A stretch of DNA of 27,325 nt from Treponema sp. UBA7570 (GTDB lineage Bacteria; Spirochaetota; Spirochaetia; Treponematales; Treponemataceae). The DNA lies in the NCBI GenBank assembly GCA_002477955.1, contig DLLE01000045.1, positions 1 to 27,325 on the forward strand, written 5' to 3'. Below are positions 7,560 through 15,891 of the stretch, one piece after another. The position numbers and the translations under genes are program-made. Position 1 is the stretch's first letter. Each line of letters begins with the position of its first letter. The notes beneath the pieces are model-generated. The model was not told the origin of the DNA. It was given only the letters and a program-made list of their open reading frames with translations, and did no database searches.

Positions 7560-7588
7560 TTTATAAATATCGGAAAAGAAAAATTCAA
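7560..7588 (-). promoter_or_regulatory. Candidate promoter touching the start codon of the exported-protein gene
   Basis: On the - strand, TTGAAT (7588-7583), 17 bases, then TATAAA (7565-7560), only three bases before the ATG. Both hexamers fit the consensus well. The distance would put the transcript start inside the first codons, so either the true start lies slightly later than drawn or the match is chance in AT-rich DNA. Confidence 0.35.
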
Positions 7589-7647
7589 TGTTTAGTTTTT
7601 TAGAATTATTTTAGAATCAAAATCAAGAAAAAAAATTTATAAGACAT

Positions 7648-7676
7648 AAAAAAACCGCCAGCAAAAAACTGACGGT
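7648..7676 (-). terminator. Terminator of rpsD
   Basis: On the - strand, ACCGTCAG (7676-7669) pairs with CTGGCGGT (7661-7654), one wobble, followed by a run of T to about 7648. Confidence 0.8.
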
Positions 7677-7697
7677 CTTAAAAAGCAGCCGGTTAAA

Positions 7698-8291
7698 CTA
7701 CTTTGAGTAGTATTCAACTACCATCTGTTCATTAATCTGTACAGGGATTTCTGCACGGAGCGGAAGACGGGTAAGTTTTCCAGAGAACTTCTCTTCATCG
7801 CGTTCAAGATAGTCAAATTTTGCCTTTGTATCTGAAAGCCATGATTTTTTGAACTGTTCGCTCTTCTGCGCTTTTTCAACCAAAGAAATAACCTGTCCAA
7901 CTTTTACAGAGTATGATGGAATATTGATTTTTACTCCGTCTACTTCAATGTGGCGATGAGAAACCATCTGGCGAGCCATGCGGATTGAACTAGCAAATCC
8001 AAGACGGTAAACAAGGTTATCAAGGCGTGTTTCAAGAGAAACAAGCAAAGCGACACCAGTCATTTCTGATGATTTTGTTGCCAATTCAAAGTAACGGCGA
8101 AGCTGGCGTTCAAGAATACCATAATAAGCCTTTACTTTCTGTTTTTCGATCAAGTGAAGACCGTAGTCAGAAGTTTTCTTTGATTTCTTAAAAGCCGGCG
8201 CCCCTGCTCTTTCCATAGCCTTTGGGTGTCCGCATACGTTTACACCAAGTCTTCTACATTCCTTAAAACGAGGACCTTTTTTTGTAGCCAT
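7698..8291 (-). CDS. rpsD: 30S ribosomal protein S4
   Basis: S4 nucleates assembly of the 30S subunit by binding the 5' domain of 16S rRNA, and in several bacteria it represses its own mRNA. The 197 residues include the N-terminal region GPRFKECRRLGVNVCG and an S4-type RNA-binding domain at about 89-141 (ETRLDNLVYRLGFA, ARQMVSHRHIEVDG). Only two N-terminal cysteines remain (13 and 20), so the four-Cys zinc site of some S4 proteins is absent. AGGAG lies 7 bases before the ATG. The gene stands alone rather than in the alpha operon with rpsM, rpsK and rpoA, and has its own terminator and a leader of about 100 bases. Confidence 0.97.
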   Translation of the reverse strand: MATKKGPRFKECRRLGVNVCGHPKAMERAGAPAFKKSKKTSDYGLHLIEKQKVKAYYGILERQLRRYFELATKSSEMTGVALLVSLETRLDNLVYRLGFASSIRMARQMVSHRHIEVDGVKINIPSYSVKVGQVISLVEKAQKSEQFKKSWLSDTKAKFDYLERDEEKFSGKLTRLPLRAEIPVQINEQMVVEYYSK

Positions 8292-8430
8292 TTTAATGCT
8301 CCTGAAAAATCATCAAGTGTAAATTTCCACTAGCCGCGCAGAAACTGTTACTTGATTTTCAAAGTTATGTACTGCCTAGAGGGAAGCTAAACAGTCTTTA
8401 CATATTATCAAATTCTTTTTTTTTAGTCTA
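8292..8430 (-). promoter_or_regulatory. rpsD leader with inverted repeat, and candidate promoter
   Basis: On the - strand, TAGACT (8430-8425), 17 bases including an A9 run, then TAATAT (8407-8402) form a moderate promoter. The leader contains ATCAAGT (8356-8350) and ACTTGAT (8318-8312), a perfect 7-bp inverted repeat enclosing 31 bases, just before the AGGAG site. It could fold into an S4-binding structure; that function is an inference from rpsD autoregulation elsewhere. Confidence 0.35.
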
Positions 8431-8472
8431 GTTGATTTTTACCTCTAAACTTAATTTCTTTCAAAGTAAATG

Positions 8473-8560
8473 ATCGGAGCACATTTTCTGTCTTATCCGG
8501 CTCTTACTGCAAGTCCTCCTCGCTACGCTCGTCCGGTCTTTCCGTGGCGATCCGGGCTAG
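8473..8560 (-). repeat. GC-rich dispersed intergenic repeat, copy 1
   Basis: Read on the - strand, this 88-base element starts CTAGCCCG and ends with ACAGAAAATGTGCTCCGAT. The element at 24939-25035 starts with the same eight bases and ends with GCAGGAAATGCGCTCCAAT. Over the last 21 positions the two agree at 17, and all four differences are transitions. The interior is diverged but stays G+C-rich. Neither copy has an open frame with gene-like features. The remainder of the gap (8431-8472 and 8561-8590) shows nothing recognisable. Confidence 0.55.
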
Positions 8561-8590
8561 CAAAAAAATAAAAACGTATATAAAACTTTC

Positions 8591-8636
8591 AAAAAAAAAA
8601 AGCCCTGCACATTCTATTAAAAAGAACACACAGGGC
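8591..8636 (-). terminator. Terminator of cstA
   Basis: On the - strand, GCCCTGTGTGTTCT (8636-8623) pairs with AGAATGTGCAGGGC (8615-8602). Ten Watson-Crick pairs flank four consecutive G-T pairs, and a run of about ten T follows. It lies about 90 bases beyond the cstA stop. Confidence 0.8.
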
Positions 8637-8726
8637 AACCTAAAAATCCAGACTGAAATATTTATTACAGCCGGCCAGCTCCATAATATTTTCTAAAAAA
8701 TCTAATTTAAAAAAAACTCTTTCAGT

Positions 8727-10262
8727 TTAATGCTCACCTTTACGGCTAATGTCTACTTTTTGCTGCCTTTCAAGACTTTTTGCAGGATTTCTGTAAGCAG
8801 TAAACAGGAATATTGCAAGAAAAACACAAGCAACAGCAACACCGCCAACATAAGAAACTGTGAGACCTGTTGCACCATGAGCTCCAAGGTTAAAACATTC
8901 TGGAGCATAAAGCAGGTAAGTAATACTTACAGCAGACATAAATGCCGCAGGAACAGCAGTAATCCAGCAACGGTTTGGATTTGGACCGTAGTTTGTTGCA
9001 AGGTAAACAGAAGCTGCCCAAAGAACAATCATAGCCAGAGTCTGGTTAGACCAAGAGAAGTATCTCCATACAACATTGTAGTTGATAAATGAAATTCCAT
9101 AGCCGATCAAAAGAAGAGGAATTGCAACAGAAAGACGAACGCGGATTTTTTTCTCGTCAAGCTTAAACCAGTCAAAAATTGTCATTCTGGCACCGCGGAA
9201 AGCTGTATCGCCTGAAGTAATAGGGCAAACAATTACACCAAGCAATGCGATTGGCCCACCGAATTTTCCAAGAAGAGCAACACACATGTCATAAACAGAA
9301 TTTGAGTTTCCGCCTCCAATAGCTTTCAAAGCAGAAAGTCCAGTTCCTGCGCCGTCTTTATTCCAGAAGAATGCAACTGCGGCAGAAGCCCAAATCAAGG
9401 CAATAATACCTTCAGCAACCATTGCACCGTAGAAAATCTTGCGTCCTTCGCGTTCGCTTTTTATGCAGCGTGAAACAATCGGAGACTGGGTCGCATGAAA
9501 ACCAGAAATCGCGCCGCAAGCAACCGTGATGAACATAAGAGGCCAAATCGGGCGCACTCCGGTGATTTTTCCGGTCGCGCTGTCCATCGTTCCAGGATAA
9601 AGATTCTTCAATGTAAGCTCCATCATTGGACGCTCACCAGAATGAATAATTGTTCCGATTGCAATACCAATTGCCATTAAAATAAGCAGAATTCCAAACA
9701 AAGGATAAATACGTCCGATAATCTTATCGATTGGAAGAAGTGTTGCCAGGAAATAATAAATAAGAATTATTACAGTCCAAACCTTTATATCAAGCCATTC
9801 AGGAGTAAGGCGGGCAAGAAGACCAGCAGGTCCTACCATAAATACAACACCTACCATTACAAGAAGAACAACTGAGAATACACGCATCACATTGTGCATT
9901 ACAGGGCCAAGATATTTTCCAGTAACTTCAGAAATAGAAGCACCATCGTTTCTTTCAGAAAGCATACCGGACATAAAGTCATGGACAGCTCCAGCTAAAA
10001 GAGTACCGCAGACAATCCAAATGTAAACACTAGGTCCCCACATGGCTCCAGAAATCGCACCAAAAATAGGACCAAGGCCGGCAATATTCAAAAGCTGAAT
10101 TAAAAAAGCCTTTCCAGTAGAGATAGGAACATAATCAACACCGTCAGGATTAGCAACAGCAGGAGTTGCATGGTCGTTTGGTGCAAAGATTTTTTCCACG
10201 ATTTTGCCATAGATCATGTAACCTACAATCAAAATCACCAGCGCAGCAAAGAAAGTTATCAT
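8727..10262 (-). CDS. cstA: CstA family carbon-starvation transporter
   Basis: This is an inner-membrane transporter of the CstA family, whose members take up peptides or pyruvate when nutrients run short. The 511 residues are almost entirely hydrophobic helices. Conserved family segments are NIAGLGPIFGAISGAMWGP (59-77), GAVHDFMSGMLSERNDG (91-107), GAISGFHATQSPIVSR and CPITSGDTAFRGAR. It is shorter than the roughly 700-residue E. coli CstA and BtsT and belongs to the compact form. GGAGG sits 7 bases before the ATG. The gene is monocistronic with its own terminator and a long leader. The substrate cannot be told from sequence; peptide or pyruvate are the candidates. Confidence 0.92.
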   Translation of the reverse strand: MITFFAALVILIVGYMIYGKIVEKIFAPNDHATPAVANPDGVDYVPISTGKAFLIQLLNIAGLGPIFGAISGAMWGPSVYIWIVCGTLLAGAVHDFMSGMLSERNDGASISEVTGKYLGPVMHNVMRVFSVVLLVMVGVVFMVGPAGLLARLTPEWLDIKVWTVIILIYYFLATLLPIDKIIGRIYPLFGILLILMAIGIAIGTIIHSGERPMMELTLKNLYPGTMDSATGKITGVRPIWPLMFITVACGAISGFHATQSPIVSRCIKSEREGRKIFYGAMVAEGIIALIWASAAVAFFWNKDGAGTGLSALKAIGGGNSNSVYDMCVALLGKFGGPIALLGVIVCPITSGDTAFRGARMTIFDWFKLDEKKIRVRLSVAIPLLLIGYGISFINYNVVWRYFSWSNQTLAMIVLWAASVYLATNYGPNPNRCWITAVPAAFMSAVSITYLLYAPECFNLGAHGATGLTVSYVGGVAVACVFLAIFLFTAYRNPAKSLERQQKVDISRKGEH

Positions 10263-10464
10263 AAAAATACCTCCAGATAAACAATCTACAAACTGATTTA
10301 AAGGCTGTTAAAAAAATTAAATTTACTGCGGTTATTGGTTGTTGTCCGAAATTGCCGTAAAAACTTCTTTAACAACACTTTTTTGAATTTGACATAAGGC
10401 TCGTCAAAAAGGCGAACTTTTATCCTACAAAGATTAGTCTAAATCTACATTTTGTATTTGTAAA
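10263..10464 (-). promoter_or_regulatory. cstA upstream region: candidate promoter and structured leader
   Basis: On the - strand, TTTACA (10464-10459), 17 bases, TAGACT (10441-10436) is a fair promoter and predicts a leader of about 165 bases. Within it are TTTGAC-9 bases-GTCAAA (10408-10388) and a second hairpin in which TTTACGG (10361-10355) pairs with CCG and GTAAA (10331-10322, a CA bulge between). The leader ends in TCTGGAGG. The symmetric 21-base dyad could be an operator or an RNA hairpin. I see no gene in the 301-base gap. Confidence 0.35.
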
Positions 10465-10528
10465 GAAATTTAAAATCTATGCGAACCAATTGAAAAAAAC
10501 ATGCTTCGATCTGAATATTTTTGTCTAA

Positions 10529-10557
10529 TTGTAAATCTGCGCTGTTAATGATAAAAT
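10529..10557 (+). promoter_or_regulatory. Promoter of the sugar dehydratase operon, predicted leaderless
   Basis: TTGTAA (10529-10534), 17 bases, TAAAAT (10552-10557), then only six bases (CATTCT) before the ATG at 10564. A start seven bases beyond the -10 box would fall on the A of the ATG. No Shine-Dalgarno sequence is present. Confidence 0.55.
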
Positions 10558-10563
10558 CATTCT

Positions 10564-12066
10564 ATGCTGCAGAAAGTTGATTCTAAAATTTACATTATTG
10601 GCGCGGGTTTTGCAGGACAGATGATTGCCCGCGATTTGATGCGTAAAAAAGTATTTGGTTCGGTAGCGGCATTTTTAGATGATGAAAAAAAACTAATTGG
10701 AACTTCAATTGAAGGAATTCCTGTATTGGGTTCAATTGCAGAAGTTGCAAGCCTTGTAAAATGCGGCCCCTTGGATGAAGCAATAATTGCGATTCCAAGC
10801 GCGCCGACAGAAAAGATACGTGAAATTTACGAAGCTTTAAAAAAGGGCGGTTTTGCCCACATCAGAATTCTTCCGAGTGTAAGCCAGATTATCGACGGCA
10901 AGGCGCATTTTGTACAGACAAGAGAAATAGATCCTCTTGATATTTTGGGCCGGACGCCTGTCATAATTCCGCTTCATCAAAGTTTAAAATACCTTCGCGG
11001 AAAAAGAGTTTTTATTACAGGAGCAGGCGGCTCAATAGGTTCAGAACTTGCAAGACAGCTTCTTTCTGGCGGCGCAGAACGGCTCTATCTTTTTGGACAC
11101 GGAGAAAATTCAATTGTACAGATTTACAGAGAACTTCATGTCTTGCAGCAGGAAGGAGTCGGAGAAAAAGCAACCGTAGTTCCGATTATCGGCGACATGA
11201 AAGACCGTGAATACGTAGACTACATAATAAAAAACACTCGGGCAGACGTGATTTTTCATTGCGCGGCTTATAAGCATGTTCCGATGATGGAAGAAAATCC
11301 AGTTGCTTCCATCGAAAACAACGTTTTTGGAACTAAAAATCTTTTGGATGCGGCGTTAAAAAACAATGTCCAGCGTTTTGTGCTTATTTCGACAGACAAG
11401 GCCGTCAATCCAGTGAGCGTTTATGGAGCAGGAAAAATGCTCTGCGAAAAACTCATTCTTCAATATTCAAAAAAAGCAAATTCTTCACAAAAATTTATGT
11501 TTGTCCGATTCGGAAACGTGCTCGGCTCAAGAGGCTCAATTCTGCCTTTATTTCAGGAACAGATAAAATCTGGAGGACCTGTAACAGTCACGGACAAAAA
11601 TATGGAACGCTATTTTATGACAATTCCCGAAGCATGCTCTTTGGTTCTCGAAACAGGAGGAATCGGAGAAAACGGAAAATCTTATCTTCTGGACATGGGA
11701 GAGCCTATAAAAATTTACGATCTGGCAGAACAAATAATTAAATTTTCGGGACTTGAACCGGGACGCGACATTGAAATTAAAATAATCGGTCCGCGCGAAG
11801 GCGAAAGAACTTTTGAGCCATTGTGGCTAGAAGAAGAAAATCCTCAAAAAACCGAATATGAAAAGCTCCTTGAGCTTAAAAATTTGGAGTTTGGAGATAA
11901 AAAACTCGATCAGCTTCTCGAAAAACTTAAACCTGTCTGCTTTTTCAGTCCCAAAAATACAGAAGCGTTCAGAAACAGAGAAATTCTTCTAAAATACCTC
12001 AGAGAATACGTTCCAAGCCTTGACGAATATTACAAAACGACAAAAACTACTTTAGGTTATCTATAA
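10564..12066 (+). CDS. Nucleotide-sugar 4,6-dehydratase (CapD/FlaA1/PseB-like) with extra N-terminal Rossmann domain
   Basis: Enzymes of this family convert UDP-GlcNAc to a UDP-4-keto-6-deoxy sugar, the first step toward bacillosamine, pseudaminic or legionaminic acid. Residues 8-125 are a first Rossmann-type domain (GAGFAG at 13-18). Residues 147-420 are the SDR dehydratase, with GAGGSIGS at 153-160 and the catalytic set Ser276-Thr277-Asp278-Lys279, Tyr287 and Lys291. Asp to Tyr spacing is nine, as in FlaA1/PseB, while WbpM/PglF-type enzymes have Met at the Tyr position. The four membrane helices that usually precede this domain pair in WbpM/PglF are missing, so the protein should be soluble. 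It heads a five-gene operon and is followed 18 bases later by a partner aminotransferase. Product stereochemistry cannot be told from sequence. Confidence 0.88.
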   Translation: MLQKVDSKIYIIGAGFAGQMIARDLMRKKVFGSVAAFLDDEKKLIGTSIEGIPVLGSIAEVASLVKCGPLDEAIIAIPSAPTEKIREIYEALKKGGFAHIRILPSVSQIIDGKAHFVQTREIDPLDILGRTPVIIPLHQSLKYLRGKRVFITGAGGSIGSELARQLLSGGAERLYLFGHGENSIVQIYRELHVLQQEGVGEKATVVPIIGDMKDREYVDYIIKNTRADVIFHCAAYKHVPMMEENPVASIENNVFGTKNLLDAALKNNVQRFVLISTDKAVNPVSVYGAGKMLCEKLILQYSKKANSSQKFMFVRFGNVLGSRGSILPLFQEQIKSGGPVTVTDKNMERYFMTIPEACSLVLETGGIGENGKSYLLDMGEPIKIYDLAEQIIKFSGLEPGRDIEIKIIGPREGERTFEPLWLEEENPQKTEYEKLLELKNLEFGDKKLDQLLEKLKPVCFFSPKNTEAFRNREILLKYLREYVPSLDEYYKTTKTTLGYL

Positions 12067-12084
12067 AAATTACGGCAGGTGTGT

Positions 12085-13287
12085 ATGTCAGAATTAAAAG
12101 TTCCGTTTTTTAAGCCTTCATTTTCGAAGGAAGAAAAAGATGCTGTTTGCAGCGTTATTGATTCAGGCTGGCTTACGACAGGAAAAACAACTCACGACTT
12201 TGAAAAAGAGTTTGCTGATTTTTTAGGATGCAAACACGCTCTTGCGGTCAATTCAAATACAAACGGAATGATTCTTGCCATGGAAGCATGCGGAGTAAAA
12301 AGCGGAAGAGCTGTAATTACAACGCCCTACACCTTTGTTTCGACCGCCGCCAGCGCAGTTCATCTGAATGGGGACGTTCATTTTGCAGATATTGAAGAAA
12401 ATTCATATTCAATCTCGCCGGATTCAATCAGGTCTGTTCTGGAAAAACTCAAAAAAGACGGAAAAATCGAAACTGTTGCGGCAATTGTTCCAGTTCACAT
12501 TGCAGGGAATTTGTGCAGCATGAAAGAAATCTGCGCCATTGCAAAAGATTATTCAACTCAAAAAAACAAAATCTTCGTCATTGAAGACTGCGCCCATTCA
12601 TTTCCAAGCAAAACAAAAGACGGTTACGCAGGAACATTAGGCGATGTAGGAATATTTTCTTTTTATGCGACAAAGACAATCACCACTGGCGAAGGCGGAA
12701 TGATTACGACAGACAGCGATTTTCTTGCAAAAAGAATGTGCCAGATGAGGCTTCACGGAATGGACAGAGATGCATGGGATCGATACACAAGCGACAAAGC
12801 TTCCTGGGAATACGACATTATCGCTCCAGGATTTAAGGCAAATCTTCCAGATATTTTAAGCGCAATCGGCCGGGTTCAACTAAAAAAAGCAGAATTGTTC
12901 GAATTCAAAAGAAAAAAAATCGTCGAAAAATACAATAAAGCTTTTGCAGGCTGTGATTTTTTGACTTTGCCTCCGGACAGAGAAGGAAACGCCTGGCATC
13001 TTTATCTTATTCAAATAAATCCTTCAAAATTAAACTGCACAAGAAATGTATTTGCAAAAGAACTTCAGCAAAACGGACTTGGAATTTCAATGCACTTTAT
13101 TCCAATCTTCCATTTTTCGTACTGGCAAAAAAAATATCCCGACTTTAAAGCAGAAAATTTTCCAAATGCTGAGCGCCATTACAAAAACACGATTACACTG
13201 CCGCTTTGGCCTGATATGAGCGAAGAAATGGCAGATTATGTCATAAAAACAGTAAAATCTGCCGGAGAAAAGTTCCATGTGCACTAA
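12085..13287 (+). CDS. DegT/DnrJ/EryC1 family PLP-dependent sugar aminotransferase
   Basis: Members transfer an amino group from glutamate to the keto group of a nucleotide sugar, here presumably the 4-keto product of the preceding dehydratase. Family hallmarks, numbered from the ATG at 12085, are NSNTNGM near 56-62 for phosphate binding, Asp168 in IEDCAHS for the pyridine nitrogen, and the PLP lysine 197 in FYATKTITTGEGG. The 400-residue length is normal. The frame extends back to a GTG at 12079, but the ATG at 12085 is better placed after CAGG and yields the standard N terminus (VPFFKPSF). The end overlaps the next gene by 11 bases, so they are translationally coupled. PseC-like or ArnB-like specificity remains open. 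Confidence 0.9.
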   Translation: MSELKVPFFKPSFSKEEKDAVCSVIDSGWLTTGKTTHDFEKEFADFLGCKHALAVNSNTNGMILAMEACGVKSGRAVITTPYTFVSTAASAVHLNGDVHFADIEENSYSISPDSIRSVLEKLKKDGKIETVAAIVPVHIAGNLCSMKEICAIAKDYSTQKNKIFVIEDCAHSFPSKTKDGYAGTLGDVGIFSFYATKTITTGEGGMITTDSDFLAKRMCQMRLHGMDRDAWDRYTSDKASWEYDIIAPGFKANLPDILSAIGRVQLKKAELFEFKRKKIVEKYNKAFAGCDFLTLPPDREGNAWHLYLIQINPSKLNCTRNVFAKELQQNGLGISMHFIPIFHFSYWQKKYPDFKAENFPNAERHYKNTITLPLWPDMSEEMADYVIKTVKSAGEKFHVH

Positions 13288-15397
13288 AAGAAAAATTCCT
13301 CAAAAAAACACACTCATCTTTTCAGACGAATTTTATTCGGACATTTTTGAAGATGATATGCTCTATGCTTCTGTCGTGCGCAGTCCTGTTCCAAAAGGAC
13401 GAATCATAAAAATTCTGACGGAAGAACTGCCAGAAGGCTATAATTTTTATGGTTGCGAAGATCTTCCGTTCAAAAAAAATATAAAAATTTCAGGAACAAA
13501 TATTCCGGTTTTTTGCGAAAAAGATATTGACTACGCAGGGCAGGCAATAGGAATAATTACCGGCCCAAACAAAAAAAATGTGCGGCTTCTGAGCAAAAAC
13601 ATTAAAATGAACATTGACGAGCATTTTTACTATGAAGAAAAAAATGAAAATTCAAACATTCTTGCACAACGAGAAGTCAAATACGGCCAAGACTACGAGC
13701 TTCAAGAAGAAGACTCTCTGATTGAAGAAGAATGGGAATCCGACATAAATTTTCAAAATTTCACCGAAACAAACGGAGCTTTCTGCTACATAAAAAGCCA
13801 AAATCTCTATGTTTTTTCTCCAAACCTTTGGATTAGCAATTTAAGAAAAAATCTTTCCGATATTACAGGTTTTCCAGAAGAGAATATCTATATAACAAGA
13901 ACAAAAATTCTTTCAAAGACAACGGACATAATTTGGCTAAACACATTAATTTGCTGTCAGTGTGCCCTCGCCTGCCTAAAACTCAAGAAGCCAATAAAAC
14001 TTGAATTTACAAGAACCGAGCAGCAATTTTTTGCAGAAAATACATCATCCGTAAAAATCAGGCATAAAACCGCCGTTGCAAAAAGCGGGCTCATAAAATC
14101 TATGGACATTTTAATCCATGTGAATGCAGGAGCTTATAATCCTTTTGCACAGGAAATTGCAGACAGACTTGCAATCGCCGCAATCGGAGTATACAAATGT
14201 CCAAATATAAAAATTACATCAAACATTTACAAGAGCCACTCAATTCCATCATCAATTGATTTTTCGATAATCGCTTCAAAAGCGTTTTATGCCGTGGAAA
14301 ATCAGATGAATAAAATTTCCCGCGAAACAGGAATTGACCCTCTTGAACTGCGTATTTTAAATCTAAAAATCGAAGACAGACACAACCGCTCAAAAATCAT
14401 TCTCGAAACAGGAAAATCAAAAGAAGTTCTCGAAGCCATTTGCAGGACAGGAACTTTTCTGCGGAAAAATGCGGCTTATAAAATGGAAGACATTCACAGG
14501 TTTGATCACGACAACGCTTCTCCTTACGCACCGCCTTTGCGAGGAATCGGGCTTGCCTGCGCTTACGAAGGAACTGCCTACCTCGGTTCAAATTTTATAA
14601 AAAAAAATCTGAATATTGAACTTTCCTACACAAAAGACCAAAAACTTTATATCCGCGGAATGCCAAGTTCAAAAAACGCATGGCAAATCTGGCAAAAAAC
14701 TGCTTCCGAAATCACTGGACTTCCTGCCGAAAATATTTTTTTGAACACAAATTACAGCATTGACTCAGAACCAGAAAATCCACAGACGACAAACGCTTCA
14801 ATTTCAATCAATTCTGTTCTTATAAAAAAAGCCTGCGAAGCCTTAGCTCGAAAGCTTTCAAAAACAACAGACGAAGAATTTCCGGTAACAATAAAAAAAA
14901 GTTTTTCTGTAAATCCTAGAAAAAGCTGGGATTTAGAAACGTTCAGCGGGTATCCATTTTCTTCCACAAGTTTTGCAGCAATGATTGCCGAAATTGAGCT
15001 TGATTCAGCTTCTTATTCGCCTCAACTGCGCGGAATTTGGTTTATAGCCGATGCAGGAAAAATTTTAAATCCCCACGCAGCCGAAACTTCCCTCAAAAAT
15101 TCAATTCAAGAAGGATTGAAAGAACTGGTTGAAGACGATGAACTTTCTGTATCCTCAATTTCGATTCAATTTATGCAGTCAAACGATGAGCCAAAACAAC
15201 TTGGCGATATCGCAGCCTCTCTTTTGCCTGCCGCTTATGCCTCTGCCCTTTCTCAGGCTGTCGGAAAAACAATTACAAATATGCCGGTTCAGACAGATAC
15301 AGTTTTTAAGCTCACAAAAAGCTTGAAAGAAAACTGGGAAAAACAAAAAGAGGCTGAAGAAAACAAAAATTCAGAAGAAACTACGGAGCTAAAATAA
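13277..15397 (+). CDS. Molybdenum-hydroxylase-like large subunit (xanthine dehydrogenase family), eroded cofactor site
   Basis: Large subunits of this family bind molybdopterin and hydroxylate heterocycles or aldehydes. The 706 residues begin with the a/b hammerhead domain (DDMLYASVVRSPVPKGRI at 26-43, DYAGQAIGIITGP at 85-97). The cofactor domain follows: NPFAQEIADRLAIAAIGVYKCPN at about 288-310 and ENQMNKISRETGIDPLELR at 341-359 fit the family. However, the usual GGGFGGKE loop reads RTKILSKTTDII (208-219), and the RGFGxPQ loop reads SIDFSIIASKAF. A glutamate in SNDEPKQLGD (Glu638) aligns with the catalytic Glu of the usual GEPP motif. GGAGA with an 8-base spacer supports the ATG, which lies inside the aminotransferase gene. 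Molybdenum-dependent activity is uncertain. Confidence 0.8.
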   Translation: MCTKRKIPQKNTLIFSDEFYSDIFEDDMLYASVVRSPVPKGRIIKILTEELPEGYNFYGCEDLPFKKNIKISGTNIPVFCEKDIDYAGQAIGIITGPNKKNVRLLSKNIKMNIDEHFYYEEKNENSNILAQREVKYGQDYELQEEDSLIEEEWESDINFQNFTETNGAFCYIKSQNLYVFSPNLWISNLRKNLSDITGFPEENIYITRTKILSKTTDIIWLNTLICCQCALACLKLKKPIKLEFTRTEQQFFAENTSSVKIRHKTAVAKSGLIKSMDILIHVNAGAYNPFAQEIADRLAIAAIGVYKCPNIKITSNIYKSHSIPSSIDFSIIASKAFYAVENQMNKISRETGIDPLELRILNLKIEDRHNRSKIILETGKSKEVLEAICRTGTFLRKNAAYKMEDIHRFDHDNASPYAPPLRGIGLACAYEGTAYLGSNFIKKNLNIELSYTKDQKLYIRGMPSSKNAWQIWQKTASEITGLPAENIFLNTNYSIDSEPENPQTTNASISINSVLIKKACEALARKLSKTTDEEFPVTIKKSFSVNPRKSWDLETFSGYPFSSTSFAAMIAEIELDSASYSPQLRGIWFIADAGKILNPHAAETSLKNSIQEGLKELVEDDELSVSSISIQFMQSNDEPKQLGDIAASLLPAAYASALSQAVGKTITNMPVQTDTVFKLTKSLKENWEKQKEAEENKNSEETTELK

Positions 15398-15399
15398 AA

Positions 15400-15891
15400 A
15401 TGAAAATTCCTGTAACGATAAATGGAAAAAAAATCATTCTTGATGAAAATCCTGACGAAAAACTGCTGTTCGTCTTAAGAAAGCAAAAACTGATTTCTGT
15501 AAAAACTGGCTGCGAGGCAGGAAAATGCGGTTTTTGCACAGTTCTGCTTAACGACAAGCCGGTTTCTAGCTGTCTGATTCCCATTGGAATTGTAAAAGAC
15601 TGCACGATAGAAACCCTTGAATCTTTTTCTAAAACAAAAGAGTATAAGGACATTGAAACAGGTTTTTTTAAAGCCGGAATGAATTTGTGCGGGTATTGCA
15701 ATTCATTCAAGTATTTTTCGGTTTACAGGCTCTTAAAGGACAATTACCGTCCGACAAAATCGCAGTTAATTGAACTTACTACAGAAGATAAATGCGCATG
15801 CACGGAACAGGGAGTTTTTATGAACGGAATTCTTTATGCCACCGCAGCCAGGCACGAACGCGAAGGAAGAAAAAAGAATGTTAAAATCTAA
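15400..15891 (+). CDS. [2Fe-2S] subunit of the xanthine-dehydrogenase-like complex
   Basis: This small subunit passes electrons from the molybdenum site to FAD. In its 163 residues the plant-type ferredoxin cluster is complete (Cys38, Cys43, Cys46, Cys58 in GCEAGKCGFC...SSC). The second, all-helical cluster is complete too (Cys97, Cys100, Cys132, Cys134 in LCGYC...KCACT). The position before the third pair, normally the Gln of QCGFC that touches molybdopterin, is Leu96, and the usual TPG after it is NSF. The spacing between the CxxC and CxC pairs is normal. The start follows the large-subunit stop by two bases, with CGGAG 11 bases upstream. Its end overlaps the FAD-subunit gene by 14 bases. 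Confidence 0.88.
   Translation: MKIPVTINGKKIILDENPDEKLLFVLRKQKLISVKTGCEAGKCGFCTVLLNDKPVSSCLIPIGIVKDCTIETLESFSKTKEYKDIETGFFKAGMNLCGYCNSFKYFSVYRLLKDNYRPTKSQLIELTTEDKCACTEQGVFMNGILYATAARHEREGRKKNVKI

Noticed and set aside
9495..9680. Plus-strand frame inside cstA
   Set aside because: Shadow of a membrane-protein gene; no ribosome site or recognisable motif.
15836..15877. Longer start for the flavin subunit
   Set aside because: The 14 extra residues are encoded inside the [2Fe-2S] gene and have no ribosome site; the later ATG has AAGGAAGA.
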